5,654 nucleotides of DNA from Sphingomonas sanxanigenens (GTDB taxonomy: Bacteria; Pseudomonadota; Alphaproteobacteria; Sphingomonadales; Sphingomonadaceae). A model generated the notes under the pieces. That model had not been told where the DNA came from. It searched no databases and was given only the letters and a program-made list of their open reading frames with translations. Below, piece by piece: positions 5,259-5,654 of the stretch (within the stretch, counting starts at the first letter, position 1; each line of letters begins with the position of its first letter). Location: the NCBI GenBank assembly GCA_003240855.1, contig QFNN01000147.1, forward strand, positions 1 through 5,654, given 5' to 3'. The translations under genes were made by a program, and so were the position numbers.

Positions 5259-5654
5259 TCAGCGCTCCACGCACAGCGCGATGCCCATGCCGCCGCCGAT
5301 GCACAAGGTGGCGAGGCCTTTCTTCGCGTCGCGCTTTTCCATTTCGTAGAGCAAGGTGGTCAGCACGCGCGCGCCACTCGCCCCTATCGGGTGGCCGATG
5401 GCGATCGCGCCGCCATTGACGTTGACCTTGTCGGCGTCCCAGCCCAGTTCCTTGCCGACCGCCAGCGCCTGCGCCGCAAAGGCCTCATTGGCCTCGATCA
5501 GGTCGAGATCGGCGATGCTCCAGCCCGCTTTCGCCAGCGCGCTGCGGCTCGCCGGCACCGGGCCGATGCCCATGATGGAGGGATCGACGCCCGCCGAGGC
5601 CCAGCCGGCGACGCGCGCCAGCACCCTGGCGCCGCGCCTCGCGGCTTCGTCCGC
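5259..5654 (-). CDS. Acetyl-CoA acetyltransferase (thiolase), C-terminal part, cut by window edge
   Basis: The last 131 residues of a thiolase of usual length about 390. The frame stays open to the right edge, so the start lies outside; the GTG at 5624-5622 is internal. Visible thiolase marks, numbered within the fragment, are EANEAFAAQ (54-62), the active-site histidine H88 in NGGAIAIGHPIGASGAR, and the catalytic cysteine C118 in CIGGGMGIAL. Both are intact, so the enzyme should be active in condensing two acetyl-CoA to acetoacetyl-CoA or in the reverse cleavage. The wording is close to the biosynthetic Zoogloea PhaA type, used in polyhydroxybutyrate synthesis, but AtoB-like catabolic use cannot be excluded from this end alone. 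It is convergent with alr. Confidence 0.95.
   Translation of the reverse strand, partial: ADEAARRGARVLARVAGWASAGVDPSIMGIGPVPASRSALAKAGWSIADLDLIEANEAFAAQALAVGKELGWDADKVNVNGGAIAIGHPIGASGARVLTTLLYEMEKRDAKKGLATLCIGGGMGIALCVER

Noticed and set aside
5259..5624. GTG at 5624-5622 as the thiolase start
   Set aside because: The frame stays open to the window edge and thiolases are about 390 aa, so this is an internal valine codon.

Overview
The window looks like chromosomal DNA from an alphaproteobacterium, most likely a sphingomonad. The support is high GC with GC-rich third positions, an EipA/DUF1134 envelope protein (a family known from Brucella and Caulobacter), a cluster of GANTC (CcrM-type) sites, and a PhaA-type thiolase. 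The genus-level placement is inference.

Layout from left to right. Positions 1-255 hold no gene I can defend, but they contain three inverted repeats packed into 52 bp. A complete tRNA-Ser(GCT) follows on the minus strand (256-345) with its own sigma70-like promoter (366-394). Divergent to it is eipA (496-1245, plus), an exported small-barrel envelope protein. Its upstream region carries five GANTC sites within 74 bp, and a hairpin plus T-run overlaps its stop codon. Facing it is a DUF2855 gene (about 1272-2363, minus), an MDR-like enzyme of unknown reaction. Divergent from that is a 12-TM MHS-type major facilitator transporter (2457-4058, plus) with an unusual ~95-residue insert between TM9 and TM10. 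Alanine racemase alr follows after 28 bp (4087-5133, plus), probably in the same transcript. A 125-bp convergent gap with two compact palindromes separates alr from the C-terminal part of an acetyl-CoA acetyltransferase (5259 to the right edge, minus).

Functionally this is mostly housekeeping: tRNA, envelope integrity (EipA), D-alanine supply for peptidoglycan (Alr), a proton-coupled solute transporter, and acetyl-CoA/acetoacetyl-CoA metabolism. EipA and Alr both serve the cell envelope, but nothing shows that they form one system. I see no CRISPR array, complete mobile element, toxin-antitoxin pair or defence operon. The points most worth checking are the GANTC cluster before eipA, the stacked dyads beside the tRNA 3' end, the transporter insert with its cysteine pair, and the start sites and operator-like dyad of the DUF2855/transporter divergent region.
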